From Spirosoma oryzicola (GTDB lineage Bacteria; Bacteroidota; Bacteroidia; Cytophagales; Spirosomataceae): a stretch of DNA of 64,000 nucleotides. This document shows, piece after piece, positions 62,223 through 64,000 of this stretch. The stretch spans positions 477,501-541,500 of the forward strand of contig NZ_CP089538.1 in the NCBI RefSeq assembly GCF_021233055.1, given 5' to 3'. The notes under the pieces were generated by a model. The model was not told the DNA's origin. It did no database searches and worked only from the letters and a program-made list of their open reading frames with translations. Numbering within the stretch: the first letter of the stretch is position 1; each line of letters begins with the position of its first letter. The translations under genes and the position numbers were made by a program.

Positions 62223-63917
62223 ATGAAAAATTCGTTTACCAAGGTTCATAGAGCTATATATATCGTATTATGCATAGCACTAGCAAGCGAAATCAGTGCA
62301 CAAGTGCTTGTGGGAACACCATCAGGAGCAATAGATGGGTCTGCATCCCTAGATGTTAGGTCGGGACCTTATCCAACAGGGAATCAGTATAGAGGGTTGG
62401 TAACTCCAAAACTTACTACTCAACAACGTAATCAGATACAAAGCCCAGCGACTGGATTGTTGATATTTAATACAACTACTAACCAGATAGAAGTAAATAG
62501 TGGTACAGCTTCCTCACCTGTCTGGACTACGGGGGGATCCTCTAATAGTGGCGGAGCATGGAGTTTGACAGGAAATGCTGGGACCGTTGATAAAGTTAAT
62601 TACTTTGGTACGCCGGATAATGTCCCTATAACTTTTAAAGTTTTCAACCAGCCTGCAGGTCGGATAGATCATATTCTTTTTAATTTAGGTCTAGGGTTTT
62701 TTTCCATTAATCCTAATACGACAGGAACGTATAACACGGCAGTTGGTAGTTACACGTTACGGAACAATACTACTGGTATTGCAAATACTGCTGTAGGAGC
62801 TGGAGCGTTGACTACTAATACATCTGGTACAGCAAACACAGGTGTAGGCCACGACGCTCTTATCGGTAATGTCGATGGAAGAGAAAATACGGCGGTAGGT
62901 CAAAGTGCTCTGCGTAACAATACCAGTGGCTTCTCAAATACAGCTTTAGGAGCTGATGCCATGAATGAAGCTACTACCAGTTATGATAACACTGCATTAG
63001 GTGCGTCGGCGCAATACAATACAACAACTGGTTACTCAAACACCGCGGCAGGAGCTCTTGCTCTATTTTCTAACACAACTGGCTATAATAATGTAGGAGT
63101 AGGTAACTATGCTCTGCAAAACAATGTAACTGGGTACTTGAATTCTAGCCTTGGCTTCAATGCAGGTCCTTCCAGTGGTAATGGGTCAGTGCATCATGCT
63201 ATAGCGATTGGAGCTGCAGCTGTGCCGAATGCTATATACTCAATAGCGATTGGAGCTGATGTAACGATAAATAGCAGTGCTAATGGGCTATCAACAGCGA
63301 TTGGGGCGCTTTCGTCAGTGGGCGCTAACGTCAGTAATTCTACAGCAATAGGAGCTCGCTCAATAGTAAATAGTAGCAACACAATCGTGTTAGGCGATGC
63401 AAATATAAGCTCTTTGCGATGCAACGTTCAAAGCATTTCAACCTTATCTGACAAGAGGATAAAAGATGATGTAACTGCCAATGTACCAGGTCTAAGTTTT
63501 ATTACTCGATTAAAACCCGTTACTTACTACATAAATAAAAGCAAAGAAGCTAAAATACTAGGTTACCCTTTAGCACATGTTCAAAAAGATACAATACTTC
63601 ACAGCGGGTTTTTAGCTCAGGATGTCGAAATAGTCGCTAAAGAGATAGGCTATAATTTCGAAGGAGTACGTCAGGAAGAAGGTGGGAAATATTACACTTT
63701 AGGATATTCTACGTTTGTTGTACCATTAGTACAAGCTGTTAAAGATCTTCATAGCGAAGTCGAACAATTAAAGGCTCAGCTTGAAGAAAGTAAAACGGCT
63801 TACAAGCAACTATCTGTTCAGGTTCAGCATATACACGAGATTCTAGGAGTTTCAAAAGCGGTATCTGATAAAAAAGTAAGTAAAAAAAAGCTAGTTAGCA
63901 ATGTTCACACATACTAA
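62223..63917 (+). CDS. surface protein with YadA-head-like repeats and S74 chaperone domain
   Basis: 564 residues. Signal peptide ~1-27 (ending SEISAQ), a ~100-residue N-terminal part of the tail-fibre-associated type (LDVRSGPYPTGNQYRGLVTP, then NQIQSPATGLLIF), about seven ~24-residue repeats at ~170-320 of the form NTAVGxxAL-NNTTG (trimeric adhesin head-like), then an S74 intramolecular-chaperone domain beginning at S409-D-K-R-I-K, which in endosialidases is where autocleavage occurs. The C terminus is a coiled coil (VEQLKAQLEESKTAYKQL). Likely trimeric surface fibre. It ends the polysaccharide locus in this window and lacks a T9SS tail. Confidence 0.88.
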   Translation: MKNSFTKVHRAIYIVLCIALASEISAQVLVGTPSGAIDGSASLDVRSGPYPTGNQYRGLVTPKLTTQQRNQIQSPATGLLIFNTTTNQIEVNSGTASSPVWTTGGSSNSGGAWSLTGNAGTVDKVNYFGTPDNVPITFKVFNQPAGRIDHILFNLGLGFFSINPNTTGTYNTAVGSYTLRNNTTGIANTAVGAGALTTNTSGTANTGVGHDALIGNVDGRENTAVGQSALRNNTSGFSNTALGADAMNEATTSYDNTALGASAQYNTTTGYSNTAAGALALFSNTTGYNNVGVGNYALQNNVTGYLNSSLGFNAGPSSGNGSVHHAIAIGAAAVPNAIYSIAIGADVTINSSANGLSTAIGALSSVGANVSNSTAIGARSIVNSSNTIVLGDANISSLRCNVQSISTLSDKRIKDDVTANVPGLSFITRLKPVTYYINKSKEAKILGYPLAHVQKDTILHSGFLAQDVEIVAKEIGYNFEGVRQEEGGKYYTLGYSTFVVPLVQAVKDLHSEVEQLKAQLEESKTAYKQLSVQVQHIHEILGVSKAVSDKKVSKKKLVSNVHTY

Positions 63918-64000
63918 CTTATGGCTATACACTTATAATCCTGAACAAATATCATAGTTTAGTGGGTAAATAAGCTTTTGAAAAGGTATAAGACTGTATT

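Noticed and set aside
62720..63150. CRISPR-like repeats in the S74 protein gene
   Set aside because: The period is about 72 bp but every unit is in frame with varying codons and no constant spacer; it is a protein repeat.
1..64000. tRNA, rRNA, CRISPR array or riboswitch
   Set aside because: I scanned the intergenic regions by eye and found no cloverleaf, rRNA or array signature; short or diverged RNAs could still be missed without a covariance search.

Overview
The window reads as chromosomal DNA of a Bacteroidetes bacterium, most likely a Cytophagales/Spirosomaceae member (Spirosoma-like; this placement is an inference). Support comes from a protein with a gliding-motility/type IX secretion (T9SS) C-terminal domain, a PorE-like OmpA/PD40 protein, Bacteroidetes-type promoters (TAnnTTTG, often with TTG about 20 bp upstream), near absence of Shine-Dalgarno sequences, and the DUF4350/DUF4129/SpoIIM/MoxR/DUF58 gene set.

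Positions 1-14,160 hold mostly housekeeping and metabolic genes: the start of a DedA-family gene, an ABC-F ATPase, a SUMF1-like secreted protein, folK, an aspartate-type aminotransferase, a 58-aa membrane peptide, a desaturase resembling dihydroceramide Delta4-desaturases, dsbD, a PhyH dioxygenase divergent from an AraC-type regulator, glyA and tatC. From 22,521 down to 14,301 eight minus-strand genes form a tight module (SpoIIM-like, membrane protein, DUF4129, DUF4350, MoxR, a lipocalin-like hypothetical, TPR, DUF58), with an RDD protein divergent at its head. Positions 23,433-29,563 carry an M20 amidohydrolase, a two-gene GMC dehydrogenase operon, a Thr/Gly-repeat secreted protein and a ModF-like ABC ATPase. 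Positions 29,836-45,037 carry the T9SS-type protein and OmpA/PD40 pair, ispE, a cytochrome oxidase subunit III, an M1 peptidase, a KAS III enzyme, a glycosyltransferase, a DUF922 protein and secA.

From about 45,256 to the end lies an exopolysaccharide locus: SLBB export protein, Wzz-like protein, a GDP-mannose dehydratase-like enzyme, a Wzx-like flippase, glycosyltransferases, a Wzy-like polymerase, a beta-helix protein and an S74 (intramolecular chaperone) adhesin-like protein. From about 48.7 kb this part is clearly more AT-rich than the first 45 kb, as expected for a variable, transferred surface-polysaccharide locus. No sugar-phosphate initiating transferase is visible.

The most unusual structure is a 1.65-kb IS630-type element (51,811-53,457) inserted inside the polysaccharide locus. 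It has matching 30-bp terminal inverted repeats and TA at both ends, a transposase broken by three frame changes, and an intact acidic DUF4375/DMP19-like gene packed between the transposase and the left end. Other points of interest are a promoter-like element inside a terminator hairpin that ends at a start codon, helically phased AACGTT palindromes ahead of the dehydratase gene, two families of dispersed intergenic repeats, and a likely bacterial Delta4-sphingolipid-type desaturase. No rRNA, tRNA or CRISPR array was seen.
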